The notes under the pieces: generated by a model
Told to the model about the DNA's origin: nothing
What the model saw: the letters and a program-made list of their open reading frames with translations, nothing else
Databases searched by the model: none
Made by a program: the position numbers and the translations under genes
Assembly: GCA_033980235.1 (NCBI GenBank)
Contig: CM067069.1
Location: forward strand, 18,003,650-18,067,649
Reading direction: 5' to 3'
Length of the DNA stretch: 64,000 nucleotides
From: Diadema setosum
Lineage: Eukaryota > Echinodermata > Echinoidea > Diadematoida > Diadematidae
Shown: piece after piece, positions 61,650-64,000 of the stretch
Layout of the letters: each line of letters begins with the position of its first letter
Position numbering within the stretch: the stretch's first letter is position 1

Positions 61650-62769
61650 AAAAAAAAAGAATGTTGCCTTGTCTATCGTTATATTAAAACAATTGACAGT
61701 CCCTTGGGAGTTATATTTTCCCGTCGAGACAATATTTTCCCTCCAGCGCTGAGTGCTTGGGGAAATATCTCTTGAGGAAAATATAATTCCCGCTTGGATG
61801 TCGAGTGTTATATTACACCTCGAGAAAGGCAATATATTATGTTACTTTGACACCACGTCGCAGTCACCATTAAAGCTCAGCTGCTATTGTTGTTACAGTG
61901 CACAGATGTGCACTTTTGTTTATGTATTTCTTGACAGATTGTTGCAAATGCACTCTCCGTGAGATGAAAAATGGCGCATCATTTGTAAATGCACTGTAGC
62001 AAAGATAAATGATGCCTGCCAAGTGCACATTTATCTCACATAAATTTTGTTATATTTCACATCGTCGTTGTGCGTCGGTAAAGTGAACCTTCACTCCGCC
62101 TACTTTGGCAATTATGTCTTGCAAATATTCTTGCATTGTGCCTTGCATATTATGTACTATTGATATAGTATTTTGCGTGCATTCTACCGTTGTTGTAACA
62201 CATTTTGAAAGGATACATGTATACAATAATTATTAAGTTATCCCGTCTTTGTATGTGATACTAAAACATGCTTATTCCCTTGGATTTTTTTTTTTTTTTT
62301 GCAAACAGTAAAAGTTGCCTTGTGTGTGACTGTCCATCAACGGTAGACATGAAGTGCATTTTTTTTTTTTTTTTTTTTTTGTACCGGTACTTACACTTTG
62401 AGACGTTGTTAACCTTGTGAACATTAAACAGAGCGCGGTTTTCCTCGTTCATGTTTGCCTTGCAAATATTTATTCCGCTGCCTCGTTTTTACTGCAGTTG
62501 AATTTGCATTGGAAATGTGGCTGGAAAGTGTGCATGAAGGAATGTGATATGCAATGTATTATTGTGCGATGTCCTCCGTGTTCGCTTTTTTTTTTCTTTT
62601 TACTGTTTCGTTTTGTTTTGTTTTGTTTTTGTTTTTTTAATATGGCGGTGTTAGCTCTAAATATAGCGTGAATATCCATTCAGGTTTATGAGCGCGCGCG
62701 TGTACACAGTGTATATAGTTGTATCATTGTCTGGAATTGAATCTCTATTTCCTGACTGTATAGGATTAA
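61650..62769. other. Intergenic, no gene seen
   Basis: Contains T runs (62286-62300, 62359-62380, 62587-62595) and a (GC)n-like GAGCGCGCGCGTG (62691-62703). Nothing codes recognisably. Confidence 0.5.
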
Positions 62770-63151
62770 AGTGATGGTATATATATTGGAGATGAGGATT
62801 GGGCTTTTATCTTCTTGCGAGATACCAAGAAACCACTTATGAAAGAGCACATAGTATACCATTCTGAGAGGAATTCAAAGTTTATTTGATGGAAATCGTT
62901 TTTTGGAATGGCTGAGATATCCAAAAACAAAGTACAACAAAGCAATCGTAATAAAAGATGGGTCCCACCTTTTATTAGGATCGCTCTGTTTTGGATATCT
63001 CGGCCATTTCAAAACCAATTTTTATAAAATAAATGTTGAATTGCTCTTGGAATTACATGCTCTTTCACATTTCATTAGAGGTTTCTCATAATCTCGCCAA
63101 AAAGTGTCAGAAACCTGAAGTTAGGTCCCAACCAAAACTATTATGATTCCT
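62770..63151. mobile_element. TTAA foldback MITE, fifth copy
   Basis: TTAA at 62766-62769 and 63152-63155. Ends more decayed (AGTGATGGTATATATATTGG / CCAACCAAAACTATTATG). Inner arms with TTTATTTGATGGAAATCG are conserved. Confidence 0.7.
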
Positions 63152-63155
63152 TTAA

Positions 63156-63839
63156 CTTAACTGGTTGTAAATGCGCGAACTTCCTTCCCTTTTCTCGTTT
63201 CTTTACACACCCTTTTTATGTGCATTATAACTGCCTAATGCGTGACAACGTGTACGCCAAAGATTGCTTTTTTTTTGGGGGGGGGGGTTTAAATAAGAGG
63301 CAAGGCGTGCGTGCAGCGAAATCTTAATGTCATATTCCTCTTTATTTTTCCATACAGGCAAAGAGAAAATAAATTTCAGTAGCTATCCAAGGTTGTAAAA
63401 TATGCAGTGACATACATGCATACACAAATACTCAAACATATAAACACACACACACACACACACACACACATCCAATATAATATATTTCATAAATCATATT
63501 TCATTTATATATGAAAGAAATATGATTTTAGCAATAACAACATCGACCGGCATGAATACTACGATGACACAATCAGTGTAATAGAGACACATTTTCACAC
63601 TCTTTGTTGGTATTTTGTTTTACACGACGTTACACCTCAATCTATATATCATTATGGAAATTAATATTTGGTATATTAATGTCATGAAATCGTAAAATTG
63701 TGTTGATCTTTTAATGGTTTCGAAGAATTGGAAAATCCAACTTTATATTCTGTTGAAATCAACCATCCATCCACTACCTCTCGTCTTGTTATAGTCTTCT
63801 ATCTTTTATTTTTTTTTGTCTTTTATCTTCACGTTTCTT

Positions 63840-63870
<31 letters not shown>

Positions 63871-64000
63871 TTCCTCTCTCCTTCGGCATGACAGCGACTT
63901 GGTGTAGGGATTTGTTCAGGGTTTTTGTTTCGGACTAGTTGGGTTAGTTATAGGTCTTTTTGTCTTAGTTTCTTTGTTTCTTCTACCTTTTTATGTATAT
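63156..64000. repeat. Terminal intergenic stretch with (CA)n and (TC)n microsatellites
   Basis: (CA)n about 63447-63470 and (TC)n about 63838-63862; otherwise no gene or transposon seen. Confidence 0.8.

Overview
This window is eukaryotic, intron-rich nuclear DNA. The two recognisable single-copy genes (HDHD3 and POFUT1), short exons with GT-AG introns, dense MITEs and Helentron-like elements, and a GGTCA-rich repeat ending in a GGCGGAGGCAT hairpin suggest a marine invertebrate deuterostome. An echinoderm is my best guess, but it rests on repeat style only and is not proven.

Left half (1-35 kb): a head-to-tail tandem array, all on the + strand, of a gene I do not recognise. The 3' end of one copy lies at 1-684, a full copy (copy 1) at 3635-18560 and another full copy (copy 2) at 22643-34491. 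Each full copy encodes an 850-900-residue protein. It has a short N-terminus with an N-myristoylation consensus (MGNNLTK), two nearby cysteines and a basic cluster. A long array of alternating 63-nt exons, types A and B, each coding 21 residues in phase 0, comes next. Then follow a proline-rich exon with a PPPY motif, two more A/B pairs, a second proline-rich exon and a 66-residue Arg/His/Pro-rich C-terminal exon. Duplication is nested at three levels: exon pair, (A/B)2-Pro block, and whole gene. The copies differ in A/B pair number. Copy 1 has one exon whose splice acceptor is lost, and copy 2 has lost one B exon. Reading frames are open in every exon of both copies. This array is the main candidate for something undescribed.

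The paralogous introns act as natural empty sites, so several insertions can be delimited closely: a roughly 4.9 kb dimeric Helentron-like element and a TTAA-flanked MITE in copy 1, a SINE-like element with a 13-bp target duplication and a solo LTR in copy 2, and a 1.5 kb L1/Tx1-like LINE end in the spacer between copies 1 and 2.

Right half (35-64 kb): mostly intergenic sequence rich in MITEs and simple repeats. It holds an intronless HDHD3-like HAD-family gene on the - strand (42340-43068) and a complete seven-coding-exon POFUT1 (protein O-fucosyltransferase 1) on the + strand (47913-54164). The two are divergently arranged and have no evident functional link to the tandem family. Beyond POFUT1 I see no gene; the stretch holds a second Helentron-like copy, MITEs and microsatellites.
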